The position numbers were made by a program, and so were the translations under genes. This document shows, one piece after another, positions 1 through 11,170 of a stretch of 64,000 bases of DNA (positions are counted from its first letter, which is position 1; every line of letters starts with the position of its first letter). This stretch comes from Pelargonium cotyledonis. Its lineage: Eukaryota > Streptophyta > Magnoliopsida > Geraniales > Geraniaceae. The notes beneath the pieces are model-generated. The model made no database searches, was not told the origin of the DNA, and saw only the letters and a list, made by a program, of their open reading frames with translations. The DNA lies in contig JAYMTA010000024.1 of the NCBI GenBank assembly GCA_036897625.1, positions 1 through 64,000 of the forward strand, read 5' to 3'.

Positions 1-1898
1 TCTTCTTCTTAATCACTTATATAACAGGAGTTTTTTTGCAGAGGCATAGCAAAAGAGCTAGGTGCCTATAGTCGCGGTTAATACGACTTAAGATCCAACG
101 CCTTAATTGAGGGTAACTAGGAGCCGTTTTTGTTCCTACATCTAAGAGCTCAAACACAAGGCCTGTAGAAAGTCTTTTTTTTTCAGTGAGGTCGCAGACT
201 CGCAATCTGTTTATTGTTATTTCTCTATTTCCTTTTACGCAATAACATACTTTACAGCCTTCACTTCGAGGACTACTTAGTGAAGATCTTTATAATAGAA
301 GTACCAACCAACAAAAAGATAAGTGCAGTAGTTACAGATATAGGTTATTCGAATAGTATAGCAAAGACTAGGATTTAGGTCCGAGGAGTCAGATAGGTAG
401 GATAGCAATAGCTGTCAAGATACAGAATTGTAAAGCTATCAAGATAAGGGTAAGATTATTCCGGATAGTTTAAAAACAAACCTACAGTAAGCAGTAAAAA
501 ACTAAAATTAGGTATCCCTTCTTGTTTAAAGCTGACTTGTACTAAAAAGAGAAATCGCAGGATTATAGAATTAGAGATCCATAGGTCCTAAACAAACTCT
601 ATTAGGATAATAATATTTGCTAAATCAGTATATAAAGGAAATCTAAACAGAACGAAAGCACAAGAGCCTTCCATACTACTCAGATTTTTAATTCAGGGTA
701 CTTTCCTGGTGCTATAAAAAGCCAAACCTAGTCGACGAGAACTACATCCCATACTCCATCATAGCTAAAGTGGGGTTCTATAGAGGAAATCTCTGGGTTC
801 ATATCTAACTTCAATTTTGCTCGGTCAACCCCTGAAAAGAGGCGAAAAGCCTACCTGTTTGTACAAAAGCCTTACCTATAATAAGGAGCAAGAGTGTTCT
901 GAAAAGCCTATAAAAGGTAATATATTCACTATGGAATTTTTTTGATTTCCGCGTACTTAATTTACGAGACAATGTTGAAGTTTCACTCGTGGGATGGCGT
1001 TTTATTCTATAATTCATTACTTAAAAGGAGGAGTTATCTAGCAGTTTTAAACAAGTTTTGGAATGAAAGTTATATAATGTTAAATGAGATTTCCTAAAAC
1101 TGAATTGATAGTTAATTGGCTCGGATCTTACTTCTAAATTAGTAAAACTAAGTAAATATACCCGTGTGGGAGTAAAGTCAAGCCTTTTTCTTTATTTTGT
1201 AGGCTAATATTTGCCGATCCGTGGATAAGCTAACCCCTTGCGCTAGTCTGTATCTACTACCACGTACATATATAATATACTAATTAGTGTAAGTTTGACC
1301 TCTGAGTTTGTTTTACTACAGGAAATCTTGTTATTCCTCAATAACAAGCGGTGTGCTACTAAAAAGAAATCTTATCTAGGCATCGATTAAACGCCTTCTA
1401 GTATAAAAAAGGTATAACTTCAAAACTATTGCTTAAGTTTATAATTCCAAGAATACTAAACTTATAAAAGTACTCTCCAAAAGTGCAGTTAAACAAAGGA
1501 TTAAGGACATAAAGGAAACTCATTTTAGGCATAATGCTCAAAATCTCGAAGCTTTGTAATAGAAAGTTTATCCTTTTTATTACAGCCCTAATTTGTCAAG
1601 AAAACAAGATATTAAAGTTATCACTTCCTTAGTTAGAACCTGGCACTGGTAGGGATGAAGTAATGGGATCCGTATAAACACAGAATTATGAACCTCTGTA
1701 TTTACTTTTAGTTACTAAGTACCAGTTAATACCTATAGAAAGAAAAAGATTCGTGCCATATAACCAGTAACCTTTGTTCACGAGATAGCCTTGTTTTTAT
1801 CAAAGCGAGGTTCTTAATGATCCTAAGATTTGGGGAGTTCACAGACCAGAATGCATTTTTAAAGTTAAGGAGAGTTCTTACTAACATATCCAATTTAT
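1..1898. other. Gene-less stretch, nothing recognised
   Basis: Stops crowd every frame on both strands and the few short open frames (about 60 codons) do not resemble any organellar protein. No tRNA-like T-arm word, rRNA segment or group II intron domain V was seen. A purine-rich copy of the dispersed A-run/GGAGG motif lies near 1023-1034. Composition is A+T-rich with frequent TAG/CTA words, as in the rest of the window. Confidence 0.6.
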
Positions 1899-1966
1899 TA
1901 TAGCCAAAGTCCCAAGTGGTAAAGCGTGGGTCCGTGGAATCAGCATGCGAGGGTTCAAACCATTTA
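1899..1966 (+). pseudogene. Decayed tRNA-Gln (mitochondrial trnQ-type)
   Basis: The run AAGTGGTAAAGC (1914-1925), then CAGCATGCGAGGGTTCAAACC (1941-1961), lines up with angiosperm mitochondrial trnQ-UUG as I remember it (AAGTGGTAAGGC and CGGCATGCAAAGGTTCGAATCC). The spacing through the anticodon arm is almost the same. The anticodon arm is scrambled: the stem halves no longer pair and the TTG anticodon is gone. A few extra bases sit between TATAGCC and the D-arm. The T-stem is poorly paired and no acceptor helix is visible. A working tRNA would carry glutamine for mitochondrial translation; this copy is a relic. It is one of five trnQ-type sequences in the window, the others being near 7.7, 10.2, 11.1 and 63.06 kb. 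The family assignment is by eye and fairly secure; the ends are approximate. Confidence 0.72.
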
Positions 1967-2035
1967 ATATTTACAATATAAGAAATTAAGGAATTAGAGA
2001 TTTAGTTTTTATAATACTTCCCCATCGAAGCTCGC

Positions 2036-2095
2036 AGTTTTTGAACCCTATCGGCAACCCTCCCTTTTACTAACTTCAAATTATAGACTTTTCCA
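2036..2095 (-). pseudogene. Possible decayed tRNA (trnG-like), weak
   Basis: On the minus strand a TATAATTTGAAG start, a GTAAAAG D-arm-like word, a TTGCC in the anticodon area and a T-arm-like GGGTTCAAA occur in tRNA order, about 70 bases beyond the trnQ-type relic. The TTGCC could be a GCC (Gly) anticodon loop. No helix pairs convincingly, so this may be chance resemblance in A+T-rich DNA. Confidence 0.22.
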
Positions 2096-5000
2096 TTTCA
2101 AAGTTTCTTTCTATAAGTACAATTTAAAAGACTTCTTTAGAATAAGCGTTGCATAATATAGGCCTTTACTAAACCACTACACGTATCCTATAACTCAACC
2201 TCAAAACTTTGTTATATTATATAAACCATGCCTAACAGCATCCTTTACTTCACCTCAATAATATACAACCCTCTTTTTTTTGAACCAAATCCGTAGTTCC
2301 TAAAGATACTCTGAAATATTGAACCCCTTTTTGAGTCTTCAGGTTTAAATTTAGTTTCATAATCTGAAGTGTTCCCCTTAGCTGTCAATAATTAGATTAG
2401 GTAGCTACTCATTACGGATTTCCTATATAATTTTAAATAACTAACTTTCTTAATCCTTTTAATTCCTAAGTCCAATGTAGAACATTAGGATTCTCTTTTT
2501 GTAAAACCGTACCCCCTAAACTAAAAAGGAATACCGGGGGCTTCGCATACAAGCAAAAGATCTTAATCTTAATGTCATTTAAACCTTAATACAGTATTCT
2601 CCAGAGTCTACCTTAATAGCACCCTTTTTGTATATAGGATAAAAAGTAAACTATGAAGGCAATTGAGACAACTAGCCCAAGCACCAAGAAAAGCAACTAC
2701 ACGTACATGGTTCAATCGCTATTAACTGACTAAGAGCTAAATCCAAGAATCTTGAAAGTCTGTAGCTAAGGAAACTAACTTGTCTTTCTTACTGCACTCT
2801 CAAACGCAAGCGTTTCCCTGGAATTACTAATCCGAAGAGAATAAGCTCGGGTCTTAATGGGGTTGCTTTTGTATTCCTTATTTTTAATGGGTTAGCATTT
2901 GTCGTTCAGTCTTAGGTCATACTTGCAATCTTTCCTACTTCGTTCAAGTACTTGACTTGTCTTTTCTTAATGAAGTCAGGAGTGAAGAAGAAGATCTTTA
3001 CTGACTAGGATTTCCTTGGTTCATTCCTTGTAATTAATTAAAAGGTCTTTCAATAAGTCTTACTGTACCCGATCCTATGGACTACACTATAAGAAATAGA
3101 ATGAAAGTCTGCTGCCGGGAAAGTTGTAATAATTAAAGAAAGGTTTTAATTAACGTTTAGGTTTTACAAGATAGAAGCCGTTTCTTAATAAAAGCAGGAG
3201 GAGACCCCCTCTATAAATTTCTAAGGAATTCCTCGCTGTTAGTTATAAGCTAAGGGATTTAGTATGGGAGTCTTTCTACATTAGTTTTTCTTCCTGAGAT
3301 AAGAAAAATACATGTATCGCCCCAGGGTTTCCCTTTGTTTTATTGTATATCTGCGCCAATACCTTGGAAAAACTCTAGTATAAATTTTTACGTACTTCGA
3401 TAGGACCACGGATCTCGTAAATTAGGATCTAACTAAGTCAAAAAATCCTGTTTAAAAGCGGGGTCTTTCCCGGCTGGCCTTATCTAAATAAAGTAATAAA
3501 GATTTAGAAGAGATTCCTTTTTAGTATAACTATCGACAAGCAGAATATTAGATTAGACAACAACACCTAGTAAGTTTTTCAGTAAACTAGCAAGAGACAC
3601 CTGGAGTTACAATATAGATACCTAGTAAAGTAGGGTCATTTTAATATTCTTGCTTAGCTTGAGAAGTGGGATCCTGTAAACAATTATTACAGGAAATCTT
3701 GAGTAAACCTTTAGTATTCTTATACTTATCCATTTATTGAATATATTCTATGCCAGGTTTAGGATCTGAGTGCGTACCTCAAAGAATATTCTAAAAACAG
3801 GGTCGAGAGTTTTTAAAAGGGGCTCGCTAAGGGACTTCTATATATTGTCCAGGATAACCTTTTTGTTATTTACAACCCTGGTTTTTACTAGAAGTAAATA
3901 CAGATTCAAGGATTAAGATCCTCCTTTTATATTAGTAAGCAATAAGTTGAGATATTTTATTAGATACACCCTCGTAAAGTAACACACGAACCCCTTGAAA
4001 CAAGCTAGTTTAAAAGCTTTTGCTCATAGGAATCATATATTTAACTCTTTCATTACATAAAATTTAGCCTAGGACCTCCTAAATAAACTAGAATACTAAG
4101 GGAATATCCTTGGATACCTTTCTAAGTTTCTTTGTTCTAACATCCTGCTTGCAATAGGACTCGGTCCGCTATTCTTATATAAAACCCTATTGGGAGTTTT
4201 CTTCGATATCAGTAAAAGGACTCTTAAAATTAAAGGGCGCGAGGGTCTTTGGTTTATAAGGATCCGTATCTCCCCTAAGGGAATTCAAAAACAAGAACAT
4301 GATAGATAATGTACTACGGTAAAAAGCATTATCTACTTCCAACTTCTTTTGGCTATACCTGGCTTTACAAGCACCTAAATTCTTACTCATACATTGTAAC
4401 TACTTTCTAAAAAGGAGGAGCACGATACCAGAGTTATCCCTTACTTTAACTGGAATCCTTTTTTACGAGTCTCCTGTCCTTCTTGGGTTTTACTGAAAGG
4501 GGGTACAAAACTATTAATAACATAGCACTTAGTAGTCCTTTGAATCTCCATCGTGGTATCACTTTAGTATAAAGCATCTCTCATAAATGAATTGTGTATT
4601 CAAAACTCTTCTGTTTAAAACTTAGGGATATTTTACTTTGGTATCCTATAGTTGCTAATTTTTCCCTAAATCAAAAGTGGCTTTTGCTTCTAAATTAATA
4701 AAGTTGCTTGGCGGTTACCTACTAAAGCCGGGGCACCCCTATCTACTAGAGCTTGATGTTGACTAGAAAGCTGACTTAGTTAAAATATACGGATGTCCGC
4801 TAAACAAGAGAGAAGAATAACCTCCACTTCCTCCTATTTTGTCGAGGTCAAGAAATTAGCACAAAGGGTTTCCACCTTTCTTTATACAATTTTTTGTCCC
4901 ATAGCATAGGATCATAATATTATAAATTAAAGCAATTCTTTTCAGAAATACTTAAGGATTTAATTAAATTTCATCAGTAAATACTTCGACCGCTCATTTT

Positions 5001-5786
5001 TGTTAAAGACTTAAAAAAGGGGGATCCCAAAGCTTAATACTAATATAAATATAAACGTTGGTAGCCCTAGAGAATCCTACTTACTCGGGACAGTTGTTTC
5101 AGGAATGAGAAATCTGTAAGTCATGAATTCTTCAAGTCAAATATTCTTATTCTCCTATGTCCCGCTCATATTGAACCATGTCTATGTTGCTCTTGTTTCA
5201 TGATGCTCTACCGAGTGTTGTTGTCTTAGTTCTTAATTCCTTGGTTTCTTATCTTTAGTTACTTTCTGTTGCCGTTTTGTTCCTTTTTCTAGGGGTTCTT
5301 GGCTTTATAAAAGTATATACATAAGGCAGTCCTAAACTTTTCCCTTATATGAGTGTAGGACAAGGTGCGCTCAGGTTTTAAAGTAAAGGGCTTTGAATCT
5401 GCAGTGAGTTGAGTTTAGAAAAAAGAGTGTACAAACAAGAAAACCTTTCTATTTAGTTAGTTTTTAGTACTAGTACATTGGATCTCTTATTTGAGATGAG
5501 AGTAAGTTAGTAAGTTTTTTCGATAGTCAGAAGTCGAATCAGGATAAATAGGGAGAGTATACTAATCTTTTTAGTTTCTTCTTTACTATATATTTTTGTA
5601 ATTTGAATTTAATCTTACAAACCCGCAGCTTTATTTATTAATATAAATCGAAAAAAAAAGGAGGCGGTGTTATTGAATCCTTATTTCCGACCAATGAAAT
5701 AACTAGAGGGATTTTGAGGATTTTTGCGTGCGCTCGGTGACAAAACCGCTATTGAAATTGGAACTTTTAAGTCAACCTATGCTATT
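2096..5786. other. Gene-less stretch with short palindrome-like motifs
   Basis: No open frame above about 70 codons and no recognisable protein. Copies of the dispersed A-run/GG/CC motif occur near 3817 (AAAAGGGGCTC), 4409 (AAAAAGGAGGAGC) and 5013-5028 (A-run, five G, ATCCC). Around 5.1-5.6 kb the plus strand is T-rich. Nothing else was recognised. Confidence 0.55.
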
Positions 5787-5850
5787 CTGGAACGCTATTT
5801 GAACCTGCAGCAGACGCTAGTTAGGCGAGGGTGCTTGACCACTTATATTC
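5787..5850 (-). pseudogene. Decayed tRNA, probably tRNA-Asp (trnD-type)
   Basis: Read on the minus strand, GTGGTCAAGCACC is followed about 14 bases later by a weak stem remnant and then CTGCTGCAGGTTCAAATAG. This order and spacing fit trnD-GUC of plastid and plant-mitochondrial type, which has GGTCAGAGCACCGC, the GTC loop, then AGCTGCGGGTTCGA. The GTC anticodon is not preserved and the anticodon stem no longer pairs. The variable region and T-arm are the best conserved part. A functional copy would decode aspartate codons; this one cannot. It stands alone, more than 400 bases from the next tRNA-like relic. Assignment to trnD rather than another tRNA rests on the GGTCA D-loop word and the GCTGC before the T-arm. 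Confidence 0.55.
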
Positions 5851-6312
5851 AAAAACTAATTTCTAATTAAATGAAGGAGAGACATAGGTTGATTCTTGGG
5901 ATTTAAAGCATTACTCTGGTTGGGTAAAAACTGGGTTTTCCTCTCTTAAGGACTCTATTCATTAAACTTTTTGAGGCAATCTTTCAAACCTCTACTAAAA
6001 TTCTTAATTTAAGGTATCCCTCCCAATTATCATATTTAGTATATCCCTTATTTCTTAACTTGACAGTGAATAATTTTCTATTACCTTTCTATGAAAACTG
6101 TCTGGAAAAGGAGACTGGATATCACGTTTCGTGGATACAAAAGGTCCTCTTACTGTGTACGTAAACCGGGGAATCAGGAGCCGCATTTTAGTTTCCGAAG
6201 TTAAGATCAGAAGCAGCTCACTTTTTGGTATACGGAATACGTAATGGAATCTTATTCTTTATTCTATCTAAGCGATTTCAGAGCTTCCTCACTAGACTAA
6301 GGACTTCTTTTT

Positions 6313-6376
6313 GAGGACTTGAACTCGCGGCCATCAGGTTCCTCTTTCAATGCTCTACCAACTGAGTTATACACCC
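6313..6376 (-). pseudogene. Decayed tRNA-Lys (mitochondrial trnK-type)
   Basis: The minus strand begins GGGTGTATAACTCAGTTGG followed by TAGAGCATTG. This is nearly identical to the 5' half of angiosperm mitochondrial trnK-UUU as I remember it, including the full 5' acceptor half and an intact D-arm (CTC/GAG). The 3' half keeps the spacing and CCTGATGGCCGCGAGTTCAAGTCC. The anticodon loop has been replaced by a purine-rich run, so no UUU anticodon remains, and the stem pairs poorly. The 3' acceptor half that should pair with GGGTGTA is absent, with TCAAAAAGAAG in its place. Hence it is a pseudogene, though one of the better preserved in the window. Upstream (plus-strand positions just above 6376) is A+T-rich with no evident promoter. 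Confidence 0.85.
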
Positions 6377-7667
6377 ACACAAAGAAATTATATAGTATAC
6401 TTAATTTGCTTAGTCAGGCTGTCGTATAGTTAAGGTTTTAGCTCTAGATCAGAATAGAAGTTAGAACTCTCTTCCCAACCCAAGCAAAGGGAGTCTTTTG
6501 ATGTAGTGCAAATATCAATTTAGTACTTTTTTGTAAGAACTTAGAATTAAGTATTTTTTCCCAACTTTTACTTGCTTTTTGCTTGATTTCTCGTACTGCC
6601 TTAATATAGCGTATAACTTCTTTCGTTTAGTTTTATACTGGACTAAGTAGGACTCCTGTTACTAGAGAAGGCGCTATACTCTTGTTGTTACGAGCTACTG
6701 TACTGTACCTGTGTTGCCTATACTTATTGTAGCTAATGTAATTGTAAGGACAGTGAATTATATTACTACTTATTTTTTAGAATTATTAGATATGTATTAC
6801 TCTTATAGTTTATAGTATTGTAGTATAGTAATGTATGAGTTGAATATTAGTTTTTAAATAGATTGTCTTAGCTGTTAAAAAAAAAAGCATATTCCTCTCG
6901 TTCTCTGCTCTTATTGTTAACGAAGAGAGAGCCTTGTAGGAATAGGAGAGAGTCACTCTTACCGACAGTAGCCGTAGCGGAGGAAAATTAATTTAAGATA
7001 GTATATGGATAGTTAACCTTACACTAGGACCAATAGCAAAAGCAGACCTTAACTTCACTTTGTTTTTATTTTTACTCTCGTTACTTTGGTAACCCTTTTT
7101 GTTAAAGTCCATGCATGGGAGTACCGTCATAATTAGACCGTCGTACTTTTATACCTTAAGCGTATATTTTGTTATTGCTTGTTGTTTGCTCAGCAGTACA
7201 AGTTTATTTGGAGTTCCCCGGCATCTCTATACCGCCCCTATACAATTTAGAAATGAGCTCTATTTATTTAGTTAAAGCTACGTAATCTTACATGTGTTTG
7301 GATGGTAATGAATTTACAAAGTGATAATCAATATTTTTTAGTAAGACAGGAGCCTAAATTAAGATATCCTGAGTTTCAATCAAGTTTATAAAGCTCGGTA
7401 AATTTCATTTGTAAATAAAACTACTTTGTAATTGATTACACTTGGAAAGTACTAGACCCTAAGATATATTTCGCATGACTGGGATTGCCTTTTCTTGGGA
7501 ATTCAAAGCATAAAACGGCTACGACATGGTTCTATATAGAGCCCATCAGACTTTAGACTTCATTTTCCAAAAAGTCTAATATTCGTGGAAACAGAAAAAA
7601 GAATTCAAAGGTGTCTTATTAAACCCTTAGTTTTTCGTTATTTTTTTTATACTGCAGGATATAACCC

Positions 7668-7732
7668 TAACCTGACTTGAACCCTTTTGATGCCAGCTCT
7701 AGGAACTCGTGCTTTACCACTTGTATATATTC
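7668..7732 (-). pseudogene. Decayed tRNA-Gln (trnQ-type) with duplicated 5' flank
   Basis: On the minus strand TATATACAAGTGGTAAAGC leads into a short variable part, then CTGGCATCAAAAGGGTTCAAG. The usual mitochondrial trnQ has TATAGCCAAGTGGTAAGGC and CCGGCATGCAAAGGTTCGA. The TATATAC and GTAAAGCAC changes are shared exactly with the relic at 10191. The two copies also agree upstream of the tRNA: 48 aligned bases (7709-7756 minus against 10168-10215 plus) differ at only four positions. The anticodon loop is destroyed and the acceptor helix is lost. The shared derived changes mean this copy and the 10.2 kb copy descend from one already altered trnQ, rather than each from a working gene. Confidence 0.83.
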
Positions 7733-7990
7733 TAAAAATCATAACTGCTCACTTTCTAAATTGTAAATAGCAAACCAAGGCTGTATTATAAATAAGTATA
7801 AAAATGGAAAGGGACTTTTTACAAAGATTTACTAAAACCCGCGAAAACTACTAGTTTTTGGAAAAGTAGGAATCTTGAGTCCCTTAAAATACCTTAAAAT
7901 TTCTAGTGTAACGAATTACTTTTTTTTAGAAGCTATCTCTCGAGAACCCCTTGCTGCATACCAGCGCTCTTTTAGTCTTTATGTACTTTT

Positions 7991-8048
7991 GCACGGATAT
8001 TACACGATTTGAACCACTGACATCTATATGATATGAATTGATCCACAT
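7991..8048 (-). pseudogene. Decayed tRNA, trnF- or trnM-type
   Basis: On the minus strand GATGTCAGTGGTTCAAATCG matches the variable arm and T-arm of native plant mitochondrial trnF-GAA (TGTCAGTGGTTCGAATCC). Upstream GGATCAA could be the end of its D-arm. The anticodon region reads TTCATATCATATAG, which instead recalls the CAU loop of plastid-type elongator trnM (its T-arm, GAGTCATTGGTTCAAATCC, is also close). No stem pairs well enough to decide. The 3' acceptor half is not recognisable. Either way it is a relic. Confidence 0.45.
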
Positions 8049-10167
8049 TTTGTTTTGGTTTGCTGGGATAAGTTCATTTTACTTTGTGATTCTTCAAAGG
8101 AGGTCTCAGGTACAACTGAAGTTACTTTGCACACTCTTAAATGCTCAACCCCTCCAATTCTCTGTTTAAGATAAAATCTTTAGTTAACAAATAGCGGCGA
8201 AACCCCCGAGACTACCCCATTCTTCGTTAGATACCAGACCTATTTAAGTCATTAGTAACGTACCCATACCATTAAACTCCTGAGTAAAGGGTGAGTCACC
8301 CATTACAGTAGGGAACCCATGTTATGTAGGTTTCTCCCTATACTTTGTTATTAGAATTGTATACTTCCATGATGTATTAGTATATACATCAGGAAAGAGA
8401 TAGAAAGCTTATATAAAATGAAACTAGTACTAGTAGGTATGGCTTTCAATGGGGAGGGAATACGGAATCTATGATAAATAAAAGAAAAGGGATTTCCTTA
8501 AATTAAATAAGTGCCTCTCGGATGCGCGCATTGCAAAGGACGTAATAAACTGGGGGTGCGTCCTTAAAGTAATATTAGATCTATTATTAGTATATCAAGC
8601 ATCCACTTTTAAACCATTCGTAAGTAGAAAAATAAACACCTCTCTTGTCTTAGTGGAAGATCCTTGACTAAATAGAAGTTCTTTCTTATAATCCCTGGAG
8701 CAGCGCGGCTACATCAAAAATGTTTTTTTATTATGTTTTCCAAATCTTCAGGTCCAGCTAGAAATAATCAGCGCCTGCTTTTTTAGGAATGCTTTCAATA
8801 AAGCCTTAAAGGGATCCGAGTAAGCCCTTTCACTTTGAAAATAAGTACATGGAAACTCTAAAGACATTCATCAAAGTGTTTTGGCAAGTTTAAATTAAAT
8901 TAATTTGGGTGTCATACCGCCGAGGACCTTCTATTCTGTATTGTTCCTTGTAGAAAGCGCTATATTCATGACTGATAAACTGCATAAGAATTTCAATTAA
9001 TAAATAATAAAAGAAAGAGGAAGCTCCTACGATATATGGATTAGTTTGACTTCTAGCTGCACTTTTGCTATAATTTGAAAAAGACTTAACTATACCCTTT
9101 TAAATAAGGGTTACCGAAAAAGAAGTAGCTGATAGACACTTGGATTTACTCATACGATGCTATTTCCTTAAAAACTTAAAGAAAATCTTTTTATCCGGAT
9201 AATAGGGGCCCTAGAAGATAGAATTTCCTAGGTATTCCAAATACGGGTTTGTGGTAGTTAACTAGGATTACGAGGCTCTAGTCTTACTATTGCCGAGCCA
9301 GCTAGGTTCGTTCACTTCAGTATACTTAGCTAAATAGGATTCTAATCAAGCTTACCTTTACTAAAAAGATATTTACAAATTCGATTCTTAATTCTTAAGG
9401 AAATTCTGTTTTGTCTACTACTGTTGTATAACACACACCCTATACAATTTTGAAGACTAAATCTTTTTAATATAACCGCGCTGTTAGGAAACCCTTTTGA
9501 AGTCAAAATATAGATACTCTTTTTTTTACATAACAAGTATACGTAACCTTAAAGCACTACAGTTAAGCTTAGAGAAAGTCGGAATAATAGGAGAACCCAA
9601 GAATTCATGAACAGCGTCGGTATAATTTGGATACAGCAGAGGGGTTTCTCTCTAATTAGTCCGTTCAAAAAAGTTTCCAGGATTAAGTTCTTTTAGGTGT
9701 AGGGTATAACTTGTTTATAGGGGCGTCTAATGGTTATATGGCAGACAAAAAGGAACTAGATCTGTCGCGTCTATGTTTTTTGCAATTCTGTAAACGGGAC
9801 TCTTATTTAATATTAATCAGTAAACCCTTCAAGGGTCCTATAATAACTGTACTTTCTTGTGTAGATCATTTCTACTATGTTTTTAAAATTACTTTCCTTT
9901 GCAATCCTTTTTAGTCAAAGAGGGTTGGGGTCTTGCCTCTTATGCTCCCTGTAGTTTCAGGAGGAGTGAAGCTATAGTATAGAAAGGAATCCCTCAATAA
10001 AGTAAGGTTAAAAAAAGAATTCTATTGCTTATCTACTTTTTAATTAATTGTTCTGAAGGCTTCGGAGAGTACTTTTTTGAAAAATTCTTCTTATTTACAA
10101 ATTCGTATTTTCTTTTTATCCTATATACAAATAGATCATTCCGAGTACTTTGCAATGTAGTTTATTG
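8049..10167. other. Gene-less stretch with one small hairpin
   Basis: Short open frames only (longest about 67 codons). A perfect 8 bp inverted repeat with a 6-base loop lies at 8370-8391 (TGATGTAT ... ATACATCA), next to a TATATACA word. No protein, rRNA or intron signature was seen. Confidence 0.5.
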
Positions 10168-10215
10168 GAAAGTGAGCATTTCTGATCTTTAGAGTATATA
10201 CAAGTGGTAAAGCAC
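10168..10215 (+). repeat. Duplicated unit: trnQ relic plus 5' flank
   Basis: These 48 bases match the reverse complement of 7709-7756 at 44 positions with no gaps. The first 24 or so bases (GAAAGTGAGCA onward) lie upstream of the tRNA body, and the rest is its 5' half (AGTATATACAAGTGGTAAAG). Weaker similarity continues upstream from a TTTGC word at about 10149. The copies are inverted relative to each other and about 2.4 kb apart. Homology fades beyond the D-arm. The unit that moved was therefore larger than the tRNA. Confidence 0.82.
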
Positions 10216-10256
10216 TGATTCAGAGAGTCGGCATGCAAAGATTCAAGTCCCGAGAA
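10191..10256 (+). pseudogene. Decayed tRNA-Gln (trnQ-type)
   Basis: The sequence reads GAGTATATACAAGTGGTAAA, then AGTCGGCATGCAAAGATTCAAG. Positions 10199-10214 match the D-arm of plant mitochondrial trnQ with the same TATATAC change as the 7.7 kb copy, and GGCATGCAAAG is the trnQ variable region unchanged. The start GAGTATA is also trnQ-like. The anticodon arm is degraded (CTGATTCAGAGAGTCGG), with no TTG in the loop. The T-loop is TTCAAGT where trnQ normally has TTCGAAT. The 3' acceptor half is not recognisable. It would once have supplied glutaminyl-tRNA and is now a pseudogene embedded in the duplicated unit described at 10168. Confidence 0.85.
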
Positions 10257-11110
10257 ATGCCCTGTCTTTAATAAACCCGTCACTAAGAGTAACCGCCTTC
10301 GTAGGGTGTCCCCTTATTGCCGATCGTCCATTTCTTCTCATGTATTTTGCAGGGGTTTCCGTCTCCAAGGGAGCCCTACTCGTAAGCCAAAGTAAGAAGG
10401 GTGGTATAAGGGCAAATCCAGTCTGTTCTTGTACAAGATAAAGTATATGATCTCTATGTTCCTGAACTATAAGTGGATGCGCTTACCTGGTTGTTCCTTG
10501 GAATACCGGAATCTACTTGTTTTTTCTAAGGGATTCCTAGCAGGGATTGAAGAATTCACGTATTTATGGAAATTAATAAGTATAAGTATTTTATTCATCA
10601 ATTTATCTATTATCTTAAGTCTGTAGTAAGAATTTCCCGAATTGAATAGTTATTAGTCAATGCTTTTCCTTTATAAGGCATACTTTATTTACTTTGGAAG
10701 ACTATCAAAAGCACATCTTGAGAACTCAGAAAAACTTATAATACTAAAATTCGACTAGGAGTACCTTCCTTTTTTGTATTTAGAATTTACCCTGAAAGAA
10801 GTGCGCAAGAGAGCTCGATACCGCGCGGGAGAATTCCTAAATTTATTTTGGGATTTAACAACTTGAATATGTATTTGCCCACTATGCTTAATTACAAGGT
10901 TCTCCATTATTTAGACTTGTATTTGGCTCTCAACTAGGATTTCCACATCTAGCTGAGTCTCATTTAATCGGTTCCTTTGGGCTTTTTTCTATTATGAAAA
11001 GAAGGCTCCATCTTTGTCATAGATCGATAAATGCAGGTAATAGGCAGGCTTCTCCAGGGGGTACTGCAAACTGGTATCGGTTGTATAATAGTAGCAAAAC
11101 CTTCAGCTAG

Positions 11111-11170
11111 TAAAAGCAGCGGTAAGGCACCGGTTTTGGATACCGGCATTCAAAGATTCAAGTCGCGAAG
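11111..11170 (+). pseudogene. Decayed tRNA-Gln (trnQ-type), anticodon now UGG-like
   Basis: GGTAAGGCACCGGTTTTGG (11121-11139) followed by ATACCGGCATTCAAAGATTC is close to plant mitochondrial trnQ from the D-arm through the T-arm. The anticodon stem is perfect: CCGGT pairs with ACCGG around the loop TTTGGAT. Relative to trnQ one T is missing before the anticodon and one A is added after it. The loop is still seven bases, but the three central bases become TGG, a proline anticodon, instead of TTG. The 5' part (AAAAGCAGC in place of TATAGCCAAGT) is lost and the acceptor and T-stems do not pair. By its preserved anticodon stem this is the least decayed trnQ copy. It does not share the upstream flank of the 7.7 and 10.2 kb copies. 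Confidence 0.8.

Noticed and set aside
121-160. GAGCCGTTTT as the start of a group II intron domain V
   Set aside because: The following bases lack the AGC triad partner strand and the closing ACGGTTC, so no domain V forms.
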